DNA from: Myrica gale
Lineage: Eukaryota; Streptophyta; Magnoliopsida; Fagales; Myricaceae
DNA length: 64,000 nucleotides
Assembly: GCA_963930655.1 (NCBI GenBank)
Contig: OZ005606.1
Location: forward strand, 22,546,001 to 22,610,000
Direction: 5' to 3'
The notes beneath the pieces are model-generated. The model saw only the letters and a program-made list of their open reading frames with translations. It had not been told where the DNA came from and ran no database searches. The number at the start of each line of letters is the position of its first letter. The stretch's first letter is position 1. Below, piece by piece: positions 21,826-32,705 of this stretch. The translations under genes were made by a program, and so were the position numbers.

Positions 21826-22236
21826 GAAATTTGCTTTTTAGTCCTTAGGTTTTGGGCCCTTTTTAATTTTAGTCCTTAACTTTCAACCTTCAAAATTTTA
21901 GTCCTTGAACTTTCATCTTTGTAAAATTTAGTCATTCCGTCAGTCTGCCGTCAATTTTTGTACCGGTCGACCGTCAATTTTGAAGCGGTTGACCGGATAT
22001 ATGTTTTGAAATTGAGAGGTCGACCGATACATGTAGCGGTCGTCCGCTTCATGTAGCGGTCGACCGCTTCATATACAGGTCGACCGGTACAAATTTGATG
22101 GCAAACTGACGGCAGACTGACAGAAGGACTAAATTTTACAAAGATGAAAGTTCAAGGACTAAAATTTTGACCCTCTAAAATTCATGACTAAAAATGAAAA
22201 GGGGTTAAAACCTAAGGACTAAAAAGCAAATTTCCC
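21826..22236. mobile_element. TIR element with ACCGGTCGACC-rich core
   Basis: The left arm GAAATTTGCTTTTTAGTCC continues through repeats of TTTAGTCCTT and TGAACTTTCATCTTTGTAAA. The right arm is its inverse, ending GGACTAAAAAGCAAATTTC. Arms are about 150 bp. The core at 21,950-22,100 repeats GCGGTCGACCG and TACCGGTCGACC, words that are themselves palindromic, so the whole element could fold into one long hairpin. Flanks are AAAGAAATAT-like on both sides, without a clean duplication. Confidence 0.7.
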
Positions 22237-22601
22237 AAAGAATATTGTGAATGATTACGCGACAAATGGTGCAATTAGGTAGAGAATTTCGCAGCTGAGA
22301 TGACTGTCTTGATGCGTGGAAGGCTAATGCTAGGTATGATTGAAATAGTATAGATCATAAATTCACAATTTTGAGACAATTAACCTCTTCGTACATTAGG
22401 TAATGTTTCTATGGTCGAAAGTGTTGCCCATGGAGTTTCTTCAGTTCCAGGTAAACCATTTTTAAGATTTGCACTTCACAACACAGACAATGGTATCCCA
22501 AGAGTAGAACTCTTGAGATACTAAACACCAAAGACAAACTTCAGAATTCTATATCACATAAACCAGGAAGATTTATTTTCTGGATTCAGTAGTCAAAATA
22601 A

Positions 22602-25600
22602 TCATTGAAGACCATAAACGAGCAATGCTGCAACTCCACCAATACCAGCCACCAGTCCAATGATGACCCCAATTGGAGGCAACCCTCCACCAACTGCTTT
22701 TCCACTGTTCACATCATACCGTGCAAACCTCTTCTTTGGTGCTCTACATTGAGGGCAAACATATGTATCCGGCTGTAGAACAAATAAAAAGATCCATATT
22801 TGTCAATGAGGCAACACCAACTAAGAAGATACCAATTATTGTCAAAATAATCATAAGGGAATGTGTATGGCATATGAACTCTATGAATCCTTTCCTAGAG
22901 TGAGTCCTGCAGTAAGTGGATGGCTGCCACTGAAGGGATGCAACTAGTATGTATAGAAAGCATCCTGAAATAATATTCCCCTTTTTCAATGAAACTGTTA
23001 AACTGTGACTGAAATAACATCATTGCCAGGGACGAAGCTAGAGAGTTAAGGAGTCCATTATCTAATAAACCAGAAAAAAGTGGAGTTAGAATTAAAAAAA
23101 AAAAAGTTTCAAGGCCCCCTCCTCCCCAGCTTCGTCCTTGATCATTGCCAATGCTGCAAAGTGTAGCACCCAAGGTATTGATGGTAAGAAGAGTCTTGAA
23201 TTCAACTCTTTGCAATTTACAAAAGGTAGAAAAAGAGGAAAGCACAAGATTCAATTATAACTGCAATGGTGTGATGTCAAATGTGCTTGCGATGTTAAGA
23301 TGCACTAAAGCTGTTCTTTCTCTGGTTTTGTAATGAAGCACGGTGCTTCAGGAACCAAGCTTACCTGCTCATCAAATGGTTTCTGTAAAAAGTATATGAA
23401 TCCACAATCAAGGCATATGTGAGTGGCTCTAGCCTGCACAAAGATTCCACAGTTAATAATTCTGTAGCAAAAAGCCAATAGTAAAATAGCTTTGAATACA
23501 GATTATAAATATATGATGACTAACAGAATGAAGCTTATTATGCCAAATTCCAAAATGTTGCTTACCTTTTGAGTGTCAGTTAATTTCCTGCCAAAGCGGG
23601 GAGGAGCCGGACGCTTTTGTAATCGCTTAACATCTACATCAGCACCTCTGTATTGCAGATGGATAAATGGACACTAATCATGGATCTTACTAGAAAACAA
23701 GTTTAAAAATACTAACAGAAACTCAATGTCATCGGCTCACTTGTGGATTCTTACTCTTTTAAGTAATTTTTGTTTTTACTTCCCTTCTAACAAGTGTAGT
23801 AATTTAGATTTCTCTAGACACGAATTCCCTTGTGGAGACAGATGGATCCACAAATGACACAGGGCCAAAGTTACTAAAGAATGTAAGCAATGAGGTGAGA
23901 TCAATTCCATCATGGATTGGTAAATAGATTCAACAGTGTTGTTACGATTTTTGTATGCTTTCTCCCTTCGTGTTAAGTGTGTTTGTATTGTAATATGCAT
24001 AAAGTAGAAACAATTAATAAAAAGAGAGCATCCTCTTTGAAAGAGTAAAGAAAATAAACTACTTGAGACTAGACATCTGCAACCTATAGAAACAGTACAG
24101 CAAGTGGTGAACAATCAAAACTCTCTATTTGCTATTTGATTGTTCCAAATTGAAGAAAAGAGAATGGATAGGGTGATTATGGTGGCATAAAACAAGTATC
24201 TTTTCATTGAATGCAAATAAAGATAAAGATCCAAACCAGAGTAGAAACATTCAACATACCAAAAAGAGTAGAGACATAATACAAATTACAGTGCAAAATC
24301 TGAAGGTGAATGAGGAACAATGATTGCATGAGTGATGGAACATTACTTTCATGGGTTAAACGTAGGAGATCTTACAAGTGGAGTCCATTTATATAGCAGC
24401 TTGTCTCTAATCTCCTTGGTATTAAATTAAAGATAGACGCATTATATAGGGAATCAGGATTATTAGGCTTGTATTTTGATATTGCCTCGTCATCTTTGTC
24501 AAAATCTCAAAACGAAATTTAATGCTTCTTGATGTTTGTGGGCTTCTAATTACTCACATCTTTCACAACTTTGAAGGTTCTTAAGTCAAGGTCCATGTTT
24601 ATATAATATCCGACAAATTTATGCACTTGTCTCTATCCTCCCAAAATATCCCTAATATTTTACAAATATAAGGCTTAGTAGCAGTTTAAATGGTAAATGA
24701 AAACATTGAATACTTATGATCCGCTGCTATTCCGGACAAAAGGTTCAGACAGACATCACAGAAGCATATTTCAAGCTTTGAAAATTCATCATGTTGAATG
24801 CCTAAAATTTAGAATCACTCTGATACTACTTGAAATATTTATCTGACGGAATGCCTTAGCTTACATTGTTGAAACTATGATCCCTATGATCCTTCCATTT
24901 ATCTTAACCTCACCATTTCTTACTTAAATGCAATAGAAGATTTCCAATCCATGAATACTCTAAAGAGATCTGAACAGGTAAAGAGGCTAGTCACTTTTCA
25001 GACTGCGACCGTTCTAGAGTACGGTCAATGCAGCATACTACTGGTTTACCATGATGATACAAATTTAACCATGTACCGCACATTAGATATACGGAGTATC
25101 TTAATTCAGATTAAAGATGATGCAACTATTTGGGAGATGATGTCTCTGTTGTAAAACATAATATTTGTTTCGTCAAACAACATCCTATAGGGAGCTAAAA
25201 ACAACATAGAATAAGTTTCAATTTCATCTGTTTCACTTACTATGAAATGCATACTTTGAGTTATATTTTTCCATAGTCCAATTAAGAACCAATTAGGAGT
25301 TGCAGCATAGCTGAATGCAGCCTCGTCCATTGCATTATTAGGTTGCCTTTGCAAATGTCCTTTGGGCTATTACCATCCCGCTACTCATGTTCAGATACGC
25401 ATTAAGGGTTCCCCATCTATTATCTGACAACGCCTTCCACTTGAAACGGTAGCACTTCTATCCATCTGTTCCCACTACTATAGTGGTTAGTTGTCATAGC
25501 ACATCAGTGATCTTTGCCTCCCGTTTTATATCTTCTCCTACACTTTGGACAACTTGCTTGCCCTGAAATCGACAAAGCTCTATTTTCTAACTATTTAGCA

Positions 25601-26714
25601 GAAATATTTGTTGTTTTAATTTGCCGTGCTCTGACTTCAATAGGAAACACGCAGCATCCTTTCATGTCTTGATGTTGTCATGGATATTACAACCAACATA
25701 ACAGAACTGCCCATCTTGTCTGTTTTATATTTGTCGATTTTAAGTTGCTCTTAAAACCTTCAATTGAATAGCATCTAACAAAATTTTAACTTAGCACGCA
25801 TTCCAATATACTAGTGGAAAGTTGTCCGTTGTACTGCTATGTCTAATTTCTTGTGCCTCATTCAGGATTGCATGTTTCCTGAAAGAGGAAAAAAAATCCC
25901 TTTCTATTTTTCTCAGATTCTGTTGCAAAAACCACATAAATGGGAAAGCAAGAGGACATGAACAAATGAAAGGAAAGATAACCTGCTAACAACGAAGTAG
26001 ACGGAGTCTGGCTTTGCTTGGATGGCAGTTTTTGTAAACCCCAGCTTATCAGCTGGCCACAGCTCATCTCCAAAGAAACTGCTAGTGTAGAGTACCTGGT
26101 CACCTGTCTTTATTCCCGCTTTTGCTGCATTCCCACCCCCATCTACAGCCTAAATCAAAGTGAGGTGCCACGAACAACCTCAATTCAGAAAAAAAGGAAC
26201 AAAAGACAACATCATTCTGCTGTTTCTTTTTTTTTTTCCCTTTTTCATGCGCGAAAAATTATGCAATTGAATCTAGACAAGATAGAAATAAGATTAGAAA
26301 AAGAAACTCACAGTAACAACAACACGACCACCAGGCTTTTGGCCCAAGGTGAGGCCTAGCGGCTTGTCAACCTCTGCCTCAATGGTCTTTGAAGCCCCGG
26401 CAGTTCTTGCTGTGACCTGAAGCCCTCTTCTTACATTGGCGAAACTGCTTCTACTCTCAACTAGAAACGAATCCGAGATAACCCTTTTGGCTTCTAGAAG
26501 TGAGAGACCTTGAAAGGTGGTTTTCTGTTGACAGAGAAAGGAGGTCAAGAATTTTTTAAGTTGGATTCCATGAGAATTGACATTATAGGAAAGTGTATAC
26601 CTGGCATTTAGATGATATAAATGGCTTAGGTGTTATTGAAGAAGTTGTAATGGAGTGGTTCCTGGGGAAGGCGGCAGTGCAAGCAGAGGAACCCGCAACC
26701 GCAGCTGATGACAT
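22602..26714 (-). CDS. ENH1: ENH1-like plastid PDZ/rubredoxin protein
   Basis: Six exons: 26714-26601, 26524-26312, 26149-25983, 23647-23566, 23433-23365 and 22772-22602. All phases agree and the product is 271 aa. The N-terminus (MSSAAVAGSSACTAAF) is Ser/Thr/Ala-rich like a plastid transit peptide. A PDZ-like domain covers about 75-165 (PLGLTLGQKPGG, DGGGNAAKAG, GDQVLYTSSFFGDELWPADK). A rubredoxin-type zinc/iron site follows, with CLDC at 199-202 and CPQC at 221-224. The C-terminal hydrophobic anchor (about 248-269) begins PPIGVIIGLVAG. The order PDZ, rubredoxin, one membrane segment is that of Arabidopsis ENH1 (At5g17170), a plastid/thylakoid protein linked to redox protection under salt stress. 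Exon 3 seems to end in a GTTATC donor, a weak consensus. Intron 3 is 2.3 kb. No break was seen. Confidence 0.88.
23648..25982 (-). other. Long intron 3 of ENH1
   Basis: A 2.3-kb AT-rich intron between the PDZ and rubredoxin exons. Short frames on both strands have no recognisable domain. I saw no inverted-repeat element with clear ends, though its size suggests old insertions. Confidence 0.5.
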
Positions 26715-27616
26715 ATTTGGTGACAGTAAGTTCGTGTGTGGGAGAGACAGAGTTAAACAGGCGGTGTGGGCTGTGGTTTTTGAGGATAGAACTGCATGAG
26801 CAGATAACATTTGATAGGCAGTGGTAGTTGGACAGATTAAGAGAGCCACTCGCTCCCTCTGCTCAGCAGCCACAAATTACGCGAGTCGTAAAAAATGTAC
26901 TAGGATACACCATTCTCCGCCTCTTTTTTTCTTCTTCTATTCCTGTCTTTTATTCTTTCTTTTTTTAATCCCTGCCTCTCCTTCCACGATGGAGTGTATT
27001 GTTCTACAATCTTGCTATTTTTATGCTTTTTTTTTCATTTTAGGATTAAAAGGTGATTAATTGAACTGATGCAGGAAAATGCATTATCTTTTCGTGAGCG
27101 CGCCTTTTTTGTTTTGTTTATACAAATTTACTTAAAAAGGAACTTCTCTATTATAAAAATAATAATAGAATTTTGTATACAAATTATTGTGTTTTGTGAA
27201 ATTATCACTCATCTCCAAAGTTTGTTATTATTTAAAAGCTACACATGTCCTTTACAATGAAATTAGTTACTTTATCCATCTTCAGGTAGCCTCGTGGTAT
27301 GGGCGATACTTGAGACGGTATGGTTTAGCGGCACGGTTCTGATCTTTGATTTCCCCAAGTATCAAACCGGTTACTAAAGTGGAACACCATGGGTGGTGGG
27401 TTTTTGTGCCACAATGAGTACGTTAGGTAAGTATCACTCATTTATCATTACATCAAAATGAATATAAGCATGCATTCTCGGGCTGTCATGTTTTCTTTTC
27501 TTTATTATCTAAGCTTCTGTGATTCCACATGAGGAATCATAATACAAAATTAAGGTATAAGAAGCAAGAATACAAATAGCTAGGTTGCCTATACATTTAC
27601 AGATGAAACTGACAAT
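26715..27616. other. Intergenic between ENH1 and the protease pseudogene
   Basis: The ENH1 5' flank is pyrimidine-rich near 26,920-26,990. At about 27,288-27,400 a stretch with GTAGCCTCGTGGTATGGGCG and GGTTCTGATC has loose similarity to Pol III A- and B-box spacing, so a decayed SINE is possible. No gene was seen. Confidence 0.4.
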
Positions 27617-28913
27617 CTACACATGTTTGGTGCAATCAGCTGGCTTGAAGGAGACCATCCTTGTTTCCATGTCAAACCCGATCAGGAAATTTGATTGAGC
27701 AAAGTTTCCATAAATTCCAACGTCACCTTTCATACCTGCCATTGCAAAGCAGAAAACGCCATCTTTTGGTGGAATGAAGGTTTGTATGGGCGTTAGCTGC
27801 ACGTCTGCACCCTCAAAATGAACAGTCAATATTGGTCCTTGAACTCTAGTTTTACTCTTATAGCAAAGCTGTGTCCCCAGATCTGGGTCTCCCACAACCG
27901 GACCCATTGGAATCTGTTACTCGACTTCCGCCGCCAACCGATCGTAAAAATTTTGAGGCAACATCGTTGGCGGAGTTCCCGAATCGAGAAAGATGTTTCC
28001 CTTGGAAACCTTACCTGAAGAGCTAAAGGGCACATATTTGTTTCCTACGCTAATTCCTTCTAGTGTGACATAGTAGGGAGTTTTGAATTCCATGGATGGC
28101 AAGGGCGTAGAAACCACGCCTGGACCCCTAACTTCACTCCCATCGCCAAAACTTACCTTGCTTGTAATATTAGGATCAGTTCCAAAAGGCACCAAGCAAT
28201 GGGAGAACCTCCTGCTACCAAAGGCGGAACCAATCTGAGAAGCAAACGACAAAGGCCCTCCTCCTAAACCAATCATTCCCATCTCATGGTCATTGAATTT
28301 TTGAAAACCCCGGTATCGTTGTGGCCGCAGCCAATTGCAATGTTTGTGGAAACTGTTTCCCCTGAGGTGGAAGTAAGGGTGACTCTCTCTGTGGCCAAAA
28401 CACCTTCCGTTACGGAGCCGTCCTCTTACCCGTAACCATAATGGCAAATATTCTGAGGATTACAAGAGCCTCCATCTAGTAGTTTCATTGTTGCGATTGA
28501 CAGGAAACATTAAGATATGTCGAGGACTTTTTAGGATCGAACAAGGGATTAATCTGCGGGTAGCAGCCAACACAGGGCACACATTGTGCCCACACAAGGT
28601 CGCTTCCTGTATCGAGAATGCCATAGATGTCTACCGGCGGTGTTCCGAGGGAGATCTTGATGATATGCTCACCTTTGTATCCCATCGCCTTTGCTGGGGC
28701 GGCATTTGGATTTTTCTTTTCTTCCGAACGTGGAGAAACTTCATTTAAGCTCTCTCGAAGACTTTGAAGATTATTAGGATTCAGGAAGGGAGAATTGGGA
28801 GAGTCTCGTCGTATCAGATCAACAGTAAACCTGCCATTGCTAGCTACTGTATCCAAAAGTCCTACAAGATAAATACAGAGAATTGAAGCAACAAGGAAAC
28901 GTAAATGAAACAT
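27617..28913 (-). pseudogene. CDR1-like aspartic protease, disabled
   Basis: Starts at 28913 with a signal-peptide-like MFHLRFLVASILCIYLVGLL. A prosegment follows (FTVDLIRRDSPNSPF), then the pepsin-like core: GEHIIKISLGTPP, the first catalytic DTGSDLVWAQC, a GCYPQINPLFDPKKSST region, GMIGLGGGPLSF, and the second catalytic site as FLDSGTPPTMLP. It ends near 27,617 with NFLIGFDMETRMVSFKP. This is the nepenthesin/CDR1 type of plant secreted aspartic protease, normally one exon of about 430-450 codons, and the length fits. It is broken: one base appears missing just after CQSQQ near 28,483, a TAA replaces a Tyr-type codon near 28,412, the frame shifts again near 28,300, and TAA stands at 27,919-27,917. 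With at least four lesions, no active enzyme is expected. Confidence 0.85.
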
Positions 28914-29077
28914 GATGCCGCCGGCTTCACGTAATTAATTTTCAGCTGGTTCTGGATCTAAGGGTACTAAATTAAACCACACTCTCTGTCAGGCTTGGAG
29001 AGTTATCTGACAACATAGTCAGAATAGGAAGGACATGATATATATAACAGTAACTTCGGAGATATTAGTGTTTGATG

Positions 29078-30578
29078 CAGTGGCGGATCCGGGACATAAT
29101 TTGAGGAGGGGCAAACTCTTGAGACGAAATGAAAAAAAAAACTACATAATGCAAAATGTCTTAAAAGTTAAAATATCGAAAATTAAGGATTGAGGTTTGC
29201 ACTGAAGTCTCTAAATTCCTAGTGGTTGTCTTCAAATCTATTTCTCATGTCAATCTAAACAACAAGATATCACATATTATATAATGAAGACTTTGGTATC
29301 AAATAGGCAGATCACAGTGTGTACAAAATCTAAAGAAAGACACTTTGGAACTCTACTATGATCATCAACTCAAAAACAAGAAATTTACCAGTAGCAAAGT
29401 GCATTTTGCAAGAACATGAGTGTTTGCAAACGCAAGCATTTCTATGCACAAAATGCATGTATGAGATTGTAGATATAGATGTACATAGGCACACACACAG
29501 TTGATAATTTATATCAAATGCTTCAATGCATGTATGAGATTCGAAAATCCTTTTTATTTCCCTTTTTATGTTTATTTGTAATATTTATTATAATTTCGAA
29601 TTTACCTTATATTTTCTATTTTTTATTATCATACAAATGTTGATGTTTATTTATAATATTGGGAAGTAATTTCGAAAATAACTCTTATCTTCTATTTTTT
29701 ATTGTGACATGCTGATTTTTATTGATAATATTTATTATAATTCTGAAAATCCCTTTTATTATTAAATAGAATAGTATCTTATTTATTTCCAAATTTTATA
29801 AATAATGAAAGATAAATAATTACAAAAAAATAGTAATCCAGAATTGGAAGGCAGGTTGAGTTAACCATGGTCAGCTATTTCAAGTCAAAACGTCGAGAGA
29901 ATGGACGAATGTGAAAGCAAAGCTTGGCTTCGAAGTTGCATGAGAAAGAAGCGAAAGCATCGATTTGCGTCAATGTGGGACTATTGCAATTAATGTGGTA
30001 GCTCAATGAGTTAAACTTGTTCGGTTTAGAGAGGTTATGTCCGTTTTGAGTAAAAATGTAGGATTTTAGAGAAGTGAATTTTTATGTTGAATAATGTTTT
30101 ATTGGTGTTTGTGTAAAGTGAAGAGGGAAATGGTTTGATGTAATTGCTTAATAAAAAAGTATTAGAGTTATGTGAAAAAGTATAGAGAGAGAAAATTTAT
30201 GTTGAATAAAAAATTAAAAAATTGTTGGAGATTGTGTAAAATGTATTGGTGTTTGTGTTTGAATTCTAAATATGTTCGGTGATAGATTTGTGAATATACT
30301 TAGAATCCTGAAAAAAGTGTGAAAACGAACATATCCCAAATTCTACTCTTTTTTTCTAGACGGATTTAGAATTCTACTTGAATGCTGAGAATTTTTTTTA
30401 AACGAACGTCCTCATAGCTAACCTGGTCCCGCCCTTACTGGCCCAGTGAGCAGGACTGGGCGGCTGGGCCAGTGGGGACAAACCTGCATCTTAAAATTCC
30501 AAAAAAGAAAAAAATTTAATAGAGTTTTGGAGCCAGTGGGGGCGGTCGTCCTCACCCGCACCCCCGGCTCCGCCTCTG
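29078..30578. mobile_element. Non-autonomous hAT element (1.5 kb)
   Basis: Flanked by perfect 8-bp duplications GTTTGATG at 29,070-29,077 and 30,579-30,586. The ends are inverted: CAGTGGCGGATCC on the left, and GGCTCCGCCTCTG on the right, inverse CAGAGGCGGAGCC. An 8-bp duplication with CAGNGGCGGA ends is typical of hAT elements of the ZMYM1-like group. No transposase was seen. The interior is AT-rich and includes another repeat block at about 30,030-30,410 with TGTTCGGTT / CGAACGTCC-like words. The first 115 bases match the remnant end at 7,376-7,492. Confidence 0.9.
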
Positions 30579-31559
30579 GTTTGATGTCTCTCCTATGATG
30601 CATGGCGTCAAATGACCTACTAAGATTAGAAATTTTCGTTTTACAGAGTCCCCTACCTCTTATATGCATCTTCTAATTAATATACCACACAGATAATAGC
30701 GGATGCAATAAAAACCTAAAAAAAAACAGCTATTTTGTTGATGGTAAACCGTAGATATATAGATTATGTAGCCCTCTGTTTTTGGCTGGCCTTAATAGAT
30801 GGAGCTTTCAAAGTTTGTAAAGAAAAATGCACTAGTTACCTTATCTATCAATTTGAACTCCCATTTTTACAGTTATATTGTGAAAAATATTGTTTTAGGA
30901 GGAATATACCTATTAATTCCTAGTTAATCAAAACATTTGTGGATTCCCATGTAGTAATTAAGTATATATAAGACAAATTGAACATCCTATATTCAAGGTT
31001 TAACAATTGTACTTGTAAGACACGACATTAAGATCATATATAAACTCTTCAGGTTTCCTTAAATTAATTTAGACAAGTCAATAAGGAAAGGGATCGAAAT
31101 GTATTAAAAAAACAGATTGAATTATTGTAGAAGAAAATGGAACTTAATTTGAAGACAGATTTTTCTGTGCGAAAGAAACAACGTCTATTAATAAGACTAA
31201 ATTAGTATCCCATTTTATCTACAGAATAAGATTCTGTTCATCGCCTGCCTTGACGACGAGTTGCTTGGGACTTGGTGAAGGACGTCAACTCTATGCGCTC
31301 TTTTCAACCGTCCAAATGTCAACATCCTGGGAAAAAAAGGTAAAGAAAGTCCACGTACTGCATAAATTTGCTAGTGCTCTGAATGGCATACAATCCGACA
31401 AGCGCAATAGCGCAGTATATGTGTTAGACTGGAGGGGAATGAAATATGCTCTCCCCCGGGTCGGTTTAGGCAGAGAGAAAACAAATTACCTCAAAACAAA
31501 AAATAAGTCGAAAATGTCACCTTACAAGTTTGAGGTTGTAAAGTGAGAAGTTCCATGCA

Positions 31560-31742
31560 TTATCGTTTAGGAGGTTCTACATCTAAAATATCACTTTACG
31601 AGTTTGATCAGGTTGTGAATTCGAATCTTGACAAGCTTCATTATCGTAAGGCCTCACGCCATGAGAATGTGCTCGAATTTATGTGGATGTATAGGGCATA
31701 ACACTATCAACAAACCCTCATTGTCTAAAGTCTAAAAAAAAA
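31560..31742 (+). mobile_element. Possible SINE
   Basis: A short block with GGTTGTGAATTCGAATCTTG (B-box-like GTTCGAATC wording) followed by a unique part and an A-rich end near 31,735 (CTAAAAAAAAAAC). A Pol III-like box followed by a poly-A tail would fit a SINE. The A box is weak and no target duplication was found. Confidence 0.3.
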
Positions 31743-32514
31743 ACAAAAAATAGGTGGTCAAAGTTTTAGACCAATTACAATTCATCACCAATTTGCCTGC
31801 TTTCTAATTTATGACCGCGGCTATTGTACAAGTGTTGAACCTAAGGTCCTATGCTAGGGCTCGGCTCTTGAACCGTACGTAGGTGAGCTGCCTCATTCTG
31901 CTCTTCGACCTAATAAGAACTCGAAGCCCCCTAATTATCATGACATTTTTATAGAATAATTGAAGAGAGATTTTTGCAATTTTTTCAGTAGATTCGATCG
32001 ATATTAATGGTGTGCCAAGCCCGGGCGGCTGCCTCCTTGGACCCTAAGTTCTGTCAATTTTTTTTAACATGTATTTATTTGCCCTTGGGCAGGCCAGGCC
32101 CCCCTTGAAACCTTCTCCTTAGACTATCTCGAAGACTCTGGAGCAAATTCGCCTAAATGGGCTTCTGGATAATCTCAAGTCTTGAACTCGTTTGTGCACC
32201 TGTCTGCACAGTGGGTCATGTCACATTCTTTTAGTGGGCACATATCATTTTCAGTTTTCTCTTCTTTTTGTAAGTTTGATGGGTTTGACCCACCGTGAAC
32301 TTGGCTCCCTTTATTATTTTTAATCTATTTTATTTTCTAAAAAAAATCCATTGTATATCATTTGGCGAAAAAGAACGTCAATAGATTTATTGAATAAAGG
32401 CTTTGCCTCTATGTCTCCTTTCATTTGTGTCACTACCTTAGACGAAGATTTATAGGAAATACAAATATAGCAAAACTACCAAGAGACACTGGAGTTATAC
32501 AAACAAGGTCTAAT

Positions 32515-32705
32515 GGATTGTTGGTTGATGTTGGAAGGTGATTTTTGTGAATTATTGGAGATTGAAGGTCAGGACTTATATTGGTACGTATATTTCAATA
32601 TTTTAAATTTATGATATTTTAATTCTAAGATACTTTTTACATTACATAGGAAAAAAATATCATTTCACCTTAATAATTTACCCCTCAACTTGAGTCTTTG
32701 TTCCG
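32515..32705. mobile_element. hAT end relic
   Basis: Carries TTTCAATATTTTAAATTTATGATATTTTAATTCTAAGATAC-like wording, seen as separate short words, and TTGTTCCGCGG near the end. This parallels 7,355-7,492 and the inverted start of the 29,078 element. It is probably a decayed end of the same hAT family, with no transposase part. Confidence 0.4.

Larger units (their letters stand above)
20600..22601. other. Intergenic between repeats and ENH1
   Basis: AT-rich. It contains a MITE-like block (about 21,168-21,385) and a TIR element (about 21,826-22,236). The 128-codon plus-strand frame at 20,675-21,061 is Ile/Phe/Lys-rich from base composition and has no recognisable domain. The segment from 22,440 to 22,601 is the 3' flank of ENH1. 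Confidence 0.5.
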
